Shown: in pieces, positions 17,275-27,354 of the stretch | How the letters are laid out: the number at the start of each line of letters is the position of its first letter | Numbering within the stretch: position 1 is the first letter of the stretch | Virus record (IMG/VR): IMGVR_UViG_3300042317_001568 | Location: 62,001-126,000 of that record | Strand: one strand, 5' to 3' | Source of the DNA: a virus | DNA length: 64,000 bases | Position numbers and translations under genes: made by a program | The notes under the pieces: model-generated | What the model saw: the letters and a program-made list of their open reading frames with translations, nothing else | What the model was told of the DNA's origin: nothing | The model's database searches: none

Positions 17275-18282
17275 ATGGAATTAGCAGACAACAGCGCGTT
17301 ATCTGATTTTACAAAAAAGACGCTAGAACAGTTTGGCTGGAAAGACAAAGAACCGATTCCGGCTGATCTGGGCTCGCTACTTATGTCTTTTCGCGAGACG
17401 TTGCCGCCGTCGAAAAATTTCAACGTGCTCGTAGACGCTACCATGTTGAACGAAGAGCAGACTAAACAAATTAAGGACATGCTCGCCGAAGCCAAGGTCG
17501 CGAAAAAAGAGTTAGACCAAAAAGAACAGAAAGACCAACAACAGGCAAAACTGTTCGATAAAATGCCGCCGTCTTTAGCCGAATCGTTTAAAAAAGTGCT
17601 TGCGGATAATCCGCAAATTATCGACGACCGCGACACGACTGAAGCCGCAACAGAGAAAACCGAAACAACGGCTACGGCTGCAGCGCCAGTAGAAGAAAAG
17701 GTTGCTGTGGCGCCAGCCCCGCCCGCCCCTAGCCCTACGCCAGTAAACGGGCCGCCTTTCTGCCCCCGGTGTGGCTGGGACATGAAGCAAAAGTTTGAAA
17801 TCACGCCAACCGATGCCGACAAAGAAGAGTTTTTGATTGCGCTTCTTGGCGGCCAGCGATTTAGGCGCACCTACGAGTTATTTGGCGGAAAGGTCCGTGT
17901 AACATTTCGCAGCATGCTCGCCGAAGAGAACAAAGCGATTTATCGGCAGCTCGTCATTGATCAGCAGGCTAAAAAGATCGCGACCGAGGCTGAGTGGTTT
18001 GTGCAGATGATGGATTATCGGCTGGCGTGCTCGCTCGACGAGATGACTACGCTTGACGGTAAACTTGTGGCCAGTGTCCCAGAAGTAGCGTTAGTCAGCC
18101 CGCTGCCGGAAAGCGACGAGAACAATCCGTTGGTGCAGCAGCTGAGCAAAATCAACAAGGATGTGCTGGCCCAAGAAGTTACTAGACGGCTCGTTGGGGC
18201 GCATTTAAGGCGATTTCAACGGTTGCTGGAGACGCTAGAAGCGCAGGCACTAGACCCAAGTTTTTGGAACGGGATCGCGTAG
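17275..18282 (+). CDS. Tail assembly chaperone, zero-frame product
   Basis: The 335-residue protein starts one base after the spike stop codon with AAGGACG upstream. The longer reading from 17239 overlaps the spike gene and is unlikely. It has helices (about 1-125), a Pro/Ala linker (about 130-160), one CPRCGWD zinc-like knuckle (about 162-168) and a helical domain (about 175-335). Position immediately before the tape measure, plus an overlapping downstream frame without a ribosome site, matches the G/GT or E/E' chaperone pairs of long-tailed phages. The sequence AGTTTTTGG near 18260 lets a tRNA-Phe slip back one base. Confidence 0.65.
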   Translation: MELADNSALSDFTKKTLEQFGWKDKEPIPADLGSLLMSFRETLPPSKNFNVLVDATMLNEEQTKQIKDMLAEAKVAKKELDQKEQKDQQQAKLFDKMPPSLAESFKKVLADNPQIIDDRDTTEAATEKTETTATAAAPVEEKVAVAPAPPAPSPTPVNGPPFCPRCGWDMKQKFEITPTDADKEEFLIALLGGQRFRRTYELFGGKVRVTFRSMLAEENKAIYRQLVIDQQAKKIATEAEWFVQMMDYRLACSLDEMTTLDGKLVASVPEVALVSPLPESDENNPLVQQLSKINKDVLAQEVTRRLVGAHLRRFQRLLETLEAQALDPSFWNGIA

Positions 18283-18653
18283 CGGCTTATATGGTGCGGG
18301 CCGCTACGACGGGAGCAATTGATTACTCCCGGGCCAATCCCTCTGAAAAATTCTGGCGCATCAAGCACCGGCTCGTTTTACACGAGCTAGAGCGGGCAGA
18401 CGACCAAAAACTGGTTGAATACACCCACCAACACTGGTGCGCGTATCTCAGCCACGGGTCGCTGAAAGAGGGCGGTTTCGAAATCGCGAAAAAGGCGGCT
18501 ATTACGTCGCTTCGTGGTTTAGAGCAGATTATTTTCCCGTGGCTGCCAGACCCGGAAACGGAAACAAAAAATAGTACAATGGATAGCGCTACAGACAATC
18601 TTGTTAAATATTATCGCCAACACGTGGCGCCAAAAAATGAACAACCCAGCTGA
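18264..18653 (+). CDS. Tail assembly chaperone C-terminal extension (probable -1 frameshift product)
   Basis: This frame lies at -1 relative to the preceding gene and overlaps its end. It has only a TTG at the overlap, then an ATG near 18291 with no ribosome site, so independent initiation is doubtful. Read through the T5 run in AGTTTTTGG it would extend the upstream protein by about 128 residues. The extension is helical with several Trp and His residues. In known systems such an extended chaperone binds the tape measure while the short form coats it. The frame also overlaps the start of the tape measure gene. Confidence 0.6.
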   Translation: MERDRVAAYMVRAATTGAIDYSRANPSEKFWRIKHRLVLHELERADDQKLVEYTHQHWCAYLSHGSLKEGGFEIAKKAAITSLRGLEQIIFPWLPDPETETKNSTMDSATDNLVKYYRQHVAPKNEQPS

Positions 18654-21600
18654 CCAATTTAACAATGCGCTCCAAATGGCTGGCACGGGTCAGGGGCAGT
18701 ACCCATTTCTGTACCCGACGCCGTATGCCCCGGCGCAATTCGGGCTTGGAAATTCAGATATGGGCTCACTGGTGGCTATGTTCGCCGGCCCGCTTTTGGA
18801 GGCCGCCGCTGGCCCGGAAAACTTTATCCCGCAATTAATGCCAACGCAGAATCTCATGGACAGTCACGCCATGAGAAACTATCAGCGCGAAATGTTAACG
18901 TCTTCTTTGTCGGTGGCCGGCGGTGCTCGTGGCCCGGTTGCGCAAGGTCTGCTGGGTATGCGGAGCGCTTTCACCGACGACCCGATTACGCAGTTAAACC
19001 GCGAGCAAGCCGACACGGCCGCGGGCGTTTTAACGCACCCGATTGTCAAAGCCATTGCCAGCTCTGTCATGGGCCCAGAGACGCTTGAAGCGGCGATGTA
19101 CGGGAGCAAAGGCGACATCACGTCACTGAATTCGGCAATCGCCAAGACTGGGTTTTTCCGGTCTGACCCCATGGGTGGTCAGCGGATGACAGCCGACTCA
19201 TTGACATCTTTTACAGAGGGCGTGTACTCGCACTTATACGAGCAAGAAGGGAACCTCGACAGCATTGAGGCCGATGCGCGAAAAAAGCGTGGCATTAACC
19301 CAATGCGCAACAACCGAATCGACGAGGCGCGGCAAAAGCTTAAAGACGCTGCCGGCAAACCAGAGGCAGACATTATTAATGACGAAGAAGTCGTCACCCG
19401 CATGGTCGACATGGACAACGCGGACGCCGAAGTCTCGCGCATGTATAAAAAATACGTCAAAAACGGCACGGCAGTCACAACCGAAGAGCGCGCTAAAGAA
19501 CTGTCCAAATTTGACCGGGCTGTTGACGAAGCCGGCGTACTTGACAGGGGTGAAGCAACAATCGGGCAGCTGCGCAAAGCGGCTGAACAAGCGCCGGTCA
19601 ATCGCATGCACGGTTTTATGGCTGGGCAGGTCGGGCAGATGCAGCAGGAGCTGTTCGAACGCGGCCTAATGCCTGAAGCGGTTGGGCACATGTCGGCTGA
19701 CGACCGGATGCGCACAGTTGGAGAAACGCAACGCGATGACGAGACCGTTGAGCGACTAGCGCGAAAAATGGTCCGCGCCGACTTTGAAAAAACAGACCCG
19801 GCGTTCAAGAGCTTGTCCTCAGAGCAGCAAGATCGCCTGATAGATACAAAAACACCAGAAGCCGTTAAAGAACTGCGGAAGACGGAAAAAGAAGCGACTA
19901 AATACGCGCGCGGTGACGCAGACGCGATGTCGATCGAAGACCTTGAAAAACAAGGCGGTATGGATTTACTTACGGTTGACGCTGACGCTAGCCGCGCTGC
20001 GGGAACGCTGGAGAAGTATTCAGGAGCGCTTGGCGCCATCCGAGACCTGTTCGGCGACAACGGTAATCCAAATGCGCCTGTACCAGCGTTGCTCAAAATG
20101 CTAGACGCGTTAACCAACGGCACGGCTGGGCAGTTCGAGCCCGGCCGCGTAGAGGCGGAATTACGCAAAATGCAGTCGCTCGCCAAAGAAACTGGCGTAG
20201 GTATGAATCAGTTGGCGCAGCTGTCTACAAACGTAACGATGCAGGGGCGCATGTTTGGCCTTAATGACGCTAGCGCAGTGCAGGGTACAAACGCCACGCT
20301 GGCGGCAATTAAAGTCATGCAGGAGAGCGGCGCGTTCTCCACCGGCCGATTTGGCGCAATGAATAAAGAACAGGCCATGGAGTCTGTCGGTCGTTCGGTG
20401 CAGGCGGGCGCCGCGTCGAATAACGCCAAGGCCGCGGCAACGCTTGCGCGACTTTATGACGCCGACCCGCAAAAATACGCGGGCACAGAATTAGAAGCTG
20501 CTGTCGAAGCGTATCGCGACCCAAATAGCGAAGGCGTGTATACCGACCCAAATACGGGCGAGCAAAAGAACTTAGTCGAGATGATTGGTCGCTATGGTCC
20601 CGGGGCGGCGCGAGAAATTTTTGTAAACTCAAACAACGGTAAGGGCGGCGGATTTGATAGTGCTTTTTACGATCCGCTTACCGAAGAAAAAACGCTGGAT
20701 AACAAACTCTTTGGTTATCAAACGCAAGCCGTTGAGGGCCGGCAGTACGCCTACAATGCGACGCGGTCGGTTACCGCTGCCGAGCTAGAAAGCGACGACA
20801 AACTATTTTCGGGCGCTGATCCGCAAGAGCGCAGCAGACGATTTGATCTTGCGTCAGCGGTCGTTAATCAGATGGTGCTTGACACCGGAGACAAGTCGCC
20901 GGCAGAGCGTAAAAAATACTTTGATACACAACTGGAAGTCGAGGTTGCGCAAAAGCTTAAAGATTCTGGCGTGGCAGACGCAGAAGCTGAAGCGCAAGCT
21001 AAAGAGTTTGCGGGGCGATTTAAAAACGACCCCGCGCTCATCGACCAATACGCCTCCACGGCTGGCATGGCGCTCGCGGCAATCCCGGGCGCTGATCTGA
21101 ATCTCGTGACATACACGCAGAAGTATGGCCGAGGCGCGGCACACGAGTTTGCGCAAGAAAGTGCCCGCGCCGGCGCGAGAGCTGAGCAGAAAAAAAATGC
21201 CGCCATGGGGCATGAGTCCGGCCCGCTGCAACGACTGTCAGACTACTTCCGCGAGATCGGCGAAAGCGGCGAAAAATTTACTCTCAGCGGTTTTATGGAT
21301 GCCGCAGCGCCACAGATCAAAAACAGCGAAGTGGCGCAGAAGTATATGTCGAAAATGGAACCGGGATTTGAGGCCCTTGGCGACCGTATGAAAGACGTGT
21401 TCGTCACGGACTCGTATATCGACACGCTCGCCGAAAACAAGAATTACGATGAGCTGATGAAGCTTGCCGATCCGACCGGCAACCTTAAAAAAGCGAAGAC
21501 TAGAGTAATTTCTGGAAAAGAGCTCGACACCGCGCGAAACAAAACGATTACGAAGCGATACGACAAAGAAGGCGCGATCGACGAGGACGCCGTAGCTCGC

Positions 21601-23451
21601 GATTATAAGCAGCTCGTAGGTGGCGCCGGCGAGGGTATGAGTACAGAAGAGAAACTGCAAGAACTTCGTCTAAACGACGAATTTATGGAATCCGTTGACC
21701 GAGAAGTTCGCCACGACCAGAACGCCATCTCGGAGGCGCAGCTCATTAAAGAGGCCCGCGGGGCAAAGGGTCAGGCGCGAGAAGGACAAGAAGCGCGAGC
21801 CGAACGGCTGCAGCGTATCGAAGCGTCTTATTTTTACGGCAAAGACGCGGAGAAAACAAAAGAAGGCGTCAGTTCTGCGCTGCGCGAGTTCGACGTAAAA
21901 ATGACCGACGAAGAAATTCGTGAGTATCAAGACCTCGTGCTCGACAGCTCTGAAGAAGGTAAACGTAAGTTAAACGAAAAAATCGACGAAGATATTTCTG
22001 GCTGGCAATTAAACAAAGAAGACACGGAAGACTTGCGTTCAGTTTTAAATGCACAGCAAGAAGCGCGTAACATCGATCCTGCGTCTCTCGGCCTGACAGA
22101 CAAGCAGTCGGGGATGATGAAGCAAACAGACGAAGGCGTTGTAGACCAGACGAGCATCGACGCTCAAACTGTTGTGCTCCACGGCGTGCGCTTCGTCGAC
22201 GACAACGGCAAAGAAATTTCTTTAGGCGGTTCTCGCGAAGAGGCGGCAGTGGCGTCAATGGCTATTCGTGACCGCGCCAACGCCATGGTCAACGAGCATT
22301 ATTCGCGCGTGGACTCTACCGGTAACAGCTCCGCGTTTTCTGACGCTGAGGTGAAAGATGCCGCTATGCGTTTATCCGACGAACTCGGCATCAGCCGCGA
22401 AAGCGCTACCGAAATGATGCAGGGTATTCAAGAAGAACGCGCAAAAAACTCTAGCGGTCTCGGACTAGGTTACTTTGTTGGCGATAACTTGGAGTACTCC
22501 AAAGACAAGCAGCAAAAACACAGTCAGCAGGCAAAAGAGATTGTTGGCGCAGCTGTAGGCGACAAAAAATCGATGTCGTCTGCCGAAGTAAATGACGCCG
22601 TAAAGAAAATGTCGGCGGCGTCGAAAATCTCTGAAGAAGAAGCGCGTGCTTTCATAACGGGCGAAATAAGCGCGCGAAAAATTGACACGCCAGACAGCAA
22701 ATCTAGCAAAGCCAGCAAGCCGACAGACACGTCTTCTGCGGACAAACCGAAACCAGACCAAATAGCAGAAAAGCCAAAACCGGCAGGGGTGGACGCGACG
22801 AGAACGGCCGCTGCAGCAGTAAAAGCTGTTTATGAAAAAGAAGGCGTGAAGGCTGCGACCGGCGTCGCGTACGAACAACCCAGTAAAGAAGACGCAACTC
22901 GATTTGCGGAGGGCGTTTCACACTCACGCGCCGCAAGCATAAGTGCCGGCCGCGACGGGGCCGATCCGACAATTGCATATACACGTCCGGCGGTGAGCGA
23001 CGGGGTCGACCCGGCCGCCCGAGCGGCGGGCCGCGCCAATGTCGCTTCGACAACTGAATATACACGTCCAATGCTCGATGGTCCCAGTGTGGCACTTGCG
23101 GAAGAAATACGGTCCTCGTCAAGAATAGGCTCCGGGCGAGAATCAACACCAACCAGCGGACGCGCCACAGAAGATGTCGCCCGGATTGGTGGTGGTTTGC
23201 AGGGCAGCCCGGCGGGCTTAGGCGGCATTGAACAAATAGTCCGCCAGCTGACCGTACAACCGGCTGCAACCGGCGGCGCTGCTGGCGGCAATCAAGAAGT
23301 GCGGCTAACCGGTACGCTGTCGTTAAACGGGCTGCAAGAAGCAATGCTGGCCGCAACAAGCAGCCGCAGCGTGCATATAGACGGCGGCGCGCCTATTGTG
23401 AAAGACCCCGCGCCGATGATGTCTGCTCCGGGCGGCTCCAAAAACGCATAG
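18637..23451 (+). CDS. Tail tape measure protein candidate
   Basis: The 1604-residue protein is the longest helical protein here. It is Ala/Glu/Lys/Asp-rich with long charged helices through most of its length. A more hydrophobic N-terminal part (about 1-170, Gly/Pro/Leu-rich) comes first, and a disordered Pro/Lys/Ser-rich stretch (about 1350-1540) lies near the end. Location directly after a chaperone pair and before the baseplate genes fits a tape measure, which sets tail length inside the tube. The ATG at 18637 is preferred over an upstream TTG, although its ribosome site is weak, so it may be coupled to the upstream frame. No peptidase motif was recognised. Confidence 0.7.
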   Translation: MNNPADQFNNALQMAGTGQGQYPFLYPTPYAPAQFGLGNSDMGSLVAMFAGPLLEAAAGPENFIPQLMPTQNLMDSHAMRNYQREMLTSSLSVAGGARGPVAQGLLGMRSAFTDDPITQLNREQADTAAGVLTHPIVKAIASSVMGPETLEAAMYGSKGDITSLNSAIAKTGFFRSDPMGGQRMTADSLTSFTEGVYSHLYEQEGNLDSIEADARKKRGINPMRNNRIDEARQKLKDAAGKPEADIINDEEVVTRMVDMDNADAEVSRMYKKYVKNGTAVTTEERAKELSKFDRAVDEAGVLDRGEATIGQLRKAAEQAPVNRMHGFMAGQVGQMQQELFERGLMPEAVGHMSADDRMRTVGETQRDDETVERLARKMVRADFEKTDPAFKSLSSEQQDRLIDTKTPEAVKELRKTEKEATKYARGDADAMSIEDLEKQGGMDLLTVDADASRAAGTLEKYSGALGAIRDLFGDNGNPNAPVPALLKMLDALTNGTAGQFEPGRVEAELRKMQSLAKETGVGMNQLAQLSTNVTMQGRMFGLNDASAVQGTNATLAAIKVMQESGAFSTGRFGAMNKEQAMESVGRSVQAGAASNNAKAAATLARLYDADPQKYAGTELEAAVEAYRDPNSEGVYTDPNTGEQKNLVEMIGRYGPGAAREIFVNSNNGKGGGFDSAFYDPLTEEKTLDNKLFGYQTQAVEGRQYAYNATRSVTAAELESDDKLFSGADPQERSRRFDLASAVVNQMVLDTGDKSPAERKKYFDTQLEVEVAQKLKDSGVADAEAEAQAKEFAGRFKNDPALIDQYASTAGMALAAIPGADLNLVTYTQKYGRGAAHEFAQESARAGARAEQKKNAAMGHESGPLQRLSDYFREIGESGEKFTLSGFMDAAAPQIKNSEVAQKYMSKMEPGFEALGDRMKDVFVTDSYIDTLAENKNYDELMKLADPTGNLKKAKTRVISGKELDTARNKTITKRYDKEGAIDEDAVARDYKQLVGGAGEGMSTEEKLQELRLNDEFMESVDREVRHDQNAISEAQLIKEARGAKGQAREGQEARAERLQRIEASYFYGKDAEKTKEGVSSALREFDVKMTDEEIREYQDLVLDSSEEGKRKLNEKIDEDISGWQLNKEDTEDLRSVLNAQQEARNIDPASLGLTDKQSGMMKQTDEGVVDQTSIDAQTVVLHGVRFVDDNGKEISLGGSREEAAVASMAIRDRANAMVNEHYSRVDSTGNSSAFSDAEVKDAAMRLSDELGISRESATEMMQGIQEERAKNSSGLGLGYFVGDNLEYSKDKQQKHSQQAKEIVGAAVGDKKSMSSAEVNDAVKKMSAASKISEEEARAFITGEISARKIDTPDSKSSKASKPTDTSSADKPKPDQIAEKPKPAGVDATRTAAAAVKAVYEKEGVKAATGVAYEQPSKEDATRFAEGVSHSRAASISAGRDGADPTIAYTRPAVSDGVDPAARAAGRANVASTTEYTRPMLDGPSVALAEEIRSSSRIGSGRESTPTSGRATEDVARIGGGLQGSPAGLGGIEQIVRQLTVQPAATGGAAGGNQEVRLTGTLSLNGLQEAMLAATSSRSVHIDGGAPIVKDPAPMMSAPGGSKNA

Positions 23452-23458
23452 GTGAATT

Positions 23459-23935
23459 ATGGCCTCAGTATTTACTCCCTGCTCCGGTGTTGTCGGCGTG
23501 GTCCGCGAGGGCTGCAGCGAGACAGACAATTTTTTCATCTCTGTATCCGGGGGAAGCGGGGACTTAGTCGACAGCGCTATTGTGACAAACATGTCGCTAG
23601 AGCTGAGCGGCAACTATCAGTTTCTGCATACGCTTAATGATTTTATTTACGCCTACTCGTTCGGCGACCGAATCGGCACGTTGCAAATAGGCGGCGTTGG
23701 TTTCGCCAAACCGTGCTCTGGCGGCAAAGGCGGGTTGGTAAAAGCCTATGAGTGGTACAAATCGAACCGAATTAGCCGGGCAACAAGCATTTTGACAATA
23801 GTGTTGCGCGACAGCGAGTCTACCGGAACGTTTTTAGGGTTTTTGACAGGCATGAAGTTAGACGTCACGAACGAGAGCGAAACCGGCGCTATGGGTCACT
23901 GGTCGATGCGCTTTGAAATACTCCCGGAGAACTGA
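23459..23935 (+). CDS. Small beta-rich tail/baseplate protein
   Basis: The 158-residue product starts 7 bases after the tape measure stop, with AGGTGA upstream. It is strand-rich throughout (VSGGSGDLVDSAIVTNMSLEL, LQIGGVGFAKP) and ends in a strand MRFEILPEN. Its size and place between tape measure and hub fit a tail-tube initiator or hub-associated protein, built on the same fold as tube proteins. That fold relationship is my inference; no motif decides it. Confidence 0.6.
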   Translation: MASVFTPCSGVVGVVREGCSETDNFFISVSGGSGDLVDSAIVTNMSLELSGNYQFLHTLNDFIYAYSFGDRIGTLQIGGVGFAKPCSGGKGGLVKAYEWYKSNRISRATSILTIVLRDSESTGTFLGFLTGMKLDVTNESETGAMGHWSMRFEILPEN

Positions 23936-23936
23936 G

Positions 23937-24875
23937 ATGATTAATCACGCGAGAACATTGCTGCTTAATCAGCATCCAGATTCTGTGGGTGTAGATGACG
24001 TAGGCTACGAATACATACCGCCGGGGTTTAAGCCGCAAAAACTTCCAACCGCGCTAGACACTGTCCACAAGATTTTGTTCGGCAGCAGACCTGACAATTA
24101 CTTTTTGAATTTTCGCGCGTATGAGCTGCTAAGTTACATCCACCAGACCGAGCTCGATACGTTCTTACGCGCGCTCGATCCGCGAATTACGTATTGGCGA
24201 AAAACAGCTACTGATTTCTACGGTCCGGCTAAAAAAGTATTTGTCGAGCAAATCGTCGGCGCCCCCGCCCGGCTGAGCATTGCCGGTACTGCGTTTGCCA
24301 GCGACGCGATTGGCAGGAGCGAGTACACATACACAGCAGTATTCGGGAAAAAAGCTGTCGGGTCGCCGAATGAAAAAACAATACTCGTCGCAAAGCCGGA
24401 TACGAGCGAGCTATCGTCGAAGGACGTGTCTGGTATTACGCCGGTTTTAACGCTTCCGAACACGCAGCTAAACGCCCGCGTAGACTCGGCGACCGTGTAC
24501 GAGCGGCTAATTACCGAGATCGGCGATATTTTTGTAGTAGAGAATTACTCGGCAGCCACCAACGGCGAACTTCTTTTAGAGCGTCCCGCCGGCATGAACA
24601 TCTTGTCCATGCTCTCGGCTGATGACTTAATAGATACGGTTACCGCAGCGTGGCGTGTCAATGTTTTAACGAATCCGACTTCAGCGCTTATAACCACACT
24701 CCCCAACTTAGAGTTTTTGGGCGAGCCGCTTTACTTGGAGTTATTTGGCGTCAAACCAGCAGAACCGTACGCGACGTTTTTGAATCTGTGGGAGACACAT
24801 CCACTGCCGGCCTATAAACTAAGCGGAATCGTTTTAGCGCTGATTTATCGCTTAAATGAACTGTCGAGGAAATAA
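23937..24875 (+). CDS. Baseplate-region structural protein
   Basis: The 312-residue product has a helical N-terminus (about 1-100), a beta-rich middle (about 105-210) and a helical C-terminus. The ATG at 23937 follows CCGGAGA by 8 bases. The longer reading with MKYSRR overlaps the preceding gene. Its stop overlaps the hub gene start (TAATG), so the two are translationally coupled. No known family is recognised; by position it is a hub or tail-end component. Confidence 0.6.
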   Translation: MINHARTLLLNQHPDSVGVDDVGYEYIPPGFKPQKLPTALDTVHKILFGSRPDNYFLNFRAYELLSYIHQTELDTFLRALDPRITYWRKTATDFYGPAKKVFVEQIVGAPARLSIAGTAFASDAIGRSEYTYTAVFGKKAVGSPNEKTILVAKPDTSELSSKDVSGITPVLTLPNTQLNARVDSATVYERLITEIGDIFVVENYSAATNGELLLERPAGMNILSMLSADDLIDTVTAAWRVNVLTNPTSALITTLPNLEFLGEPLYLELFGVKPAEPYATFLNLWETHPLPAYKLSGIVLALIYRLNELSRK

Positions 24876-26545
24876 TGTCAGCCGACAACTTCGTATACTC
24901 CAAGTTTAAAGTTAAAGTAGATATTGAAGGCACCGTCTTTGAAGACGAGGTTGTCGCGGTTTCGGCTACCTATGGATTAAACGACATTCCAACGGCTACG
25001 GCTGTAATTGCTTGCGGCATAAATATGCGCACGATGCAGCCCTCAAAAATCCACGGCGCGCTCAACACGTTACTGCCGCGCATGAAGGCGACCATCGACG
25101 TCACAATCGAGACACCGTTTGGAAGAACTTGGAAATCACCCTCGGGCACGCACCGAGTTTTTGAAGGTTACTATGTCGGTATAGGAATTCAACGTTCAGA
25201 CACAAACGCAAATTACATTCTGCATTTCGTGCACTGGCTTGATGACTTGAACTGCGGCTCTATCCTAAACGGCAACTGGTATCCGGGCACACCGGCTGAT
25301 ATGGCGCAAACAGCACTGTATGGCTCGCTCGCGAGTATGCCCGGTTCAAACTTGGGGGCGCCTGTTCCTTTTGCGGACCCGTATCTGAATTTGATAACCA
25401 AACCAAACATGGAGAACGACTTATGGGGCAGCGTTTTAAAACCAGTGCTGCTGGGCCTCTCCAACCGAAAGAACCCCATAACGCAAGGAACGTGCCTCGG
25501 TAGTGATAACAACAATAAAATTGTGGAGGACGGTTTAAATAAAATACCAGACGGCGCGCCGACAGCGCTTCCGCTTTCAATGGACCTGCCCAACGTCGAC
25601 GGGCCGCTGCTCAGTGTAAATGCGCAAACTGGCATCTCAAAAATGCTGACAAATGGGTTAGCGTATAACACTATTTGGAGCAAACTGGTCGGCGAACTGG
25701 CGGCGAGCTTCTTGTTTGCGATATCACCCGGAACAACATTTGCAACAGTCATACCGTTTTTTGGCGGATTGCGCATTTCAGCTGACGGCACAGCTTGGCG
25801 CACGATCAGACTAAACGATTACAATTACGCAAATTTTAATTCAAGTCAGCGGCAGCTACTTGAGTCAATCAGCGTGTTTTATCCATTTGTCAGTAACTCC
25901 AATCTCGGCGGCGGGCGAGAAGCCGCGGCGCCGTCGATATCCCAGTGCCCGCCAGTAGCAAAATATCCCACAATCCCGACTAGCCGTAAGGGCGTGATAA
26001 TGGTTCGTGAGCTGCCGACATGGCTACACAATTGCACGTCGGTTGGCGGTTATGCGCACGAAGCCTTGTACCCAGAAGTTGATACACATTCGCCCGGTCA
26101 GGGGTCGTCAACGCCAACCGGCAGTGTGACAATCCGTCCGCCGCTTACAATTGAACGTGAAAAAGGCGTCGCTTCACGTTATTGCGAGCATTGGTATAAA
26201 ACAGAAATTCTAAACCAGCGATACGGCGAATTGTCGGGCAAGTTACGATTTGATATCGCGCCCGGCAGCATGGTTGCCATAGAGGTGCCCCCGCCGCCAC
26301 CGCCAGTAAATCCTTTGTCAAACGGCGGCGAGCCGAATCACATGTACGCAAGCGTCACAAAGGTGTCTTTTGTAATAAACGCGGAACAACATTCTGCCGG
26401 AACTTCGCTCGTGCTAACCAACTTACGCAGCGAGGCAGAGAACAATGACGCGCAGCTAACTAACGAAAAACCGCCGCTGTACCAAACACCGTGGTATGGC
26501 GGCCCACTAACAAAAGAAGCGACCGGAGATAATATCTTGCGATGA
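24875..26545 (+). CDS. Baseplate hub protein candidate (gp27/gpD-like)
   Basis: The 556-residue protein begins with strand-rich sequence similar in style to hub proteins (VSATYGLNDIPTATAVIACG, then an FEGYYVGIG strand pair near residues 90-100). A long loop-rich middle and a closing beta-domain (about 430-530) with a Pro run (EVPPPPPPV) follow. Hubs form the trimeric ring that holds the central spike. The place after the tape measure and before the wedge genes agrees. It overlaps its upstream gene by one base and its downstream gene by four. The assignment rests on position and pattern. Confidence 0.6.
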   Translation: MSADNFVYSKFKVKVDIEGTVFEDEVVAVSATYGLNDIPTATAVIACGINMRTMQPSKIHGALNTLLPRMKATIDVTIETPFGRTWKSPSGTHRVFEGYYVGIGIQRSDTNANYILHFVHWLDDLNCGSILNGNWYPGTPADMAQTALYGSLASMPGSNLGAPVPFADPYLNLITKPNMENDLWGSVLKPVLLGLSNRKNPITQGTCLGSDNNNKIVEDGLNKIPDGAPTALPLSMDLPNVDGPLLSVNAQTGISKMLTNGLAYNTIWSKLVGELAASFLFAISPGTTFATVIPFFGGLRISADGTAWRTIRLNDYNYANFNSSQRQLLESISVFYPFVSNSNLGGGREAAAPSISQCPPVAKYPTIPTSRKGVIMVRELPTWLHNCTSVGGYAHEALYPEVDTHSPGQGSSTPTGSVTIRPPLTIEREKGVASRYCEHWYKTEILNQRYGELSGKLRFDIAPGSMVAIEVPPPPPPVNPLSNGGEPNHMYASVTKVSFVINAEQHSAGTSLVLTNLRSEAENNDAQLTNEKPPLYQTPWYGGPLTKEATGDNILR

Positions 26546-27345
26546 GCGCAAACCAAAACTACAAACCGTCTGGGTCTATACTTGGCGATGTTGCGCCGCC
26601 TTTTTCAAAAAACGAAGCGGCTGAAAACGATTTCAACACGCAGTTTAGTTCGTGGTTGGCTAATCCTACGCCAGAAAGCAATGATCAAATACTTACCTCC
26701 GTGCAACCTACAATCGACACTGCGTTGTCGAGTTATGTCGGGCGCACAACGAGCCCAACCATGCGCTCGAAGGCGCGCCTGATGGCGCTGAACGCGCTAA
26801 AAACCTACGATCCGCAACGCGGCAACGTACGCACACACTTGCTGTCGCAAATGCAGGGTCTTCGTCGGCTAAACGCAAAAGAACAAAACATTATCAGTAT
26901 CCCAGAGCAAGTTGGACTTGATTTCCAAAAGCTTGATTCTGCGGAAAACGAGTTACGCGACAAGTTTAATCGGGACCCGTCTGACGACGAGGTCGCAGAT
27001 TACACGGGCTTGTCTGTTAAACGCATTCGTAAAATTAGGGGTTTCCATCAGCCGCTTTCAGAGGGCATGACAGCCGCAGTAGCCGATAGCGAGAATTCAC
27101 CCGCAGAAGTAGCCAGCACCTTACCGGGCGCGACCTCGTCAGCAGATGCTTGGTTAGGTTTTGTGTACGACGACCTAAGCCCGACCGACAAGCTAATCAT
27201 GGACATGACATTGGGTCGCAACGGCCGACGTCGGGCGTCTACGCAAGATATCGCTAAACGCTTGAACATTACTCCCGGGGCGGTCAGTCAGCGGGCGGCA
27301 AAAATTCAAGTGATGCTCGACAAACGATACGATCACAACTTTTAA
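26542..27345 (+). CDS. Sigma70-like RNA polymerase sigma factor
   Basis: The 267-residue protein has a region-2-like helix (about 78-112, with YDPQRGNVRTHLLSQMQGLRR). It then has a region-3-like segment (about 118-168, IPEQVGLDFQKL and DPSDDEVADYTGLSVKRIRK). A region-4-like domain (about 208-262) carries the helix-turn-helix TQDIAKRLNITPGAVSQRA (234-252). Such proteins direct RNA polymerase to phage promoters. It is embedded in the baseplate operon, overlapping the hub gene by four bases, so it is made with structural proteins. It may serve very late genes or the GTATACT or CTAAAT promoters. The acidic N-terminus (about 1-60) is unmatched. Confidence 0.8.
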   Translation: MSANQNYKPSGSILGDVAPPFSKNEAAENDFNTQFSSWLANPTPESNDQILTSVQPTIDTALSSYVGRTTSPTMRSKARLMALNALKTYDPQRGNVRTHLLSQMQGLRRLNAKEQNIISIPEQVGLDFQKLDSAENELRDKFNRDPSDDEVADYTGLSVKRIRKIRGFHQPLSEGMTAAVADSENSPAEVASTLPGATSSADAWLGFVYDDLSPTDKLIMDMTLGRNGRRRASTQDIAKRLNITPGAVSQRAAKIQVMLDKRYDHNF

Positions 27346-27354
27346 AGGTGCAGT

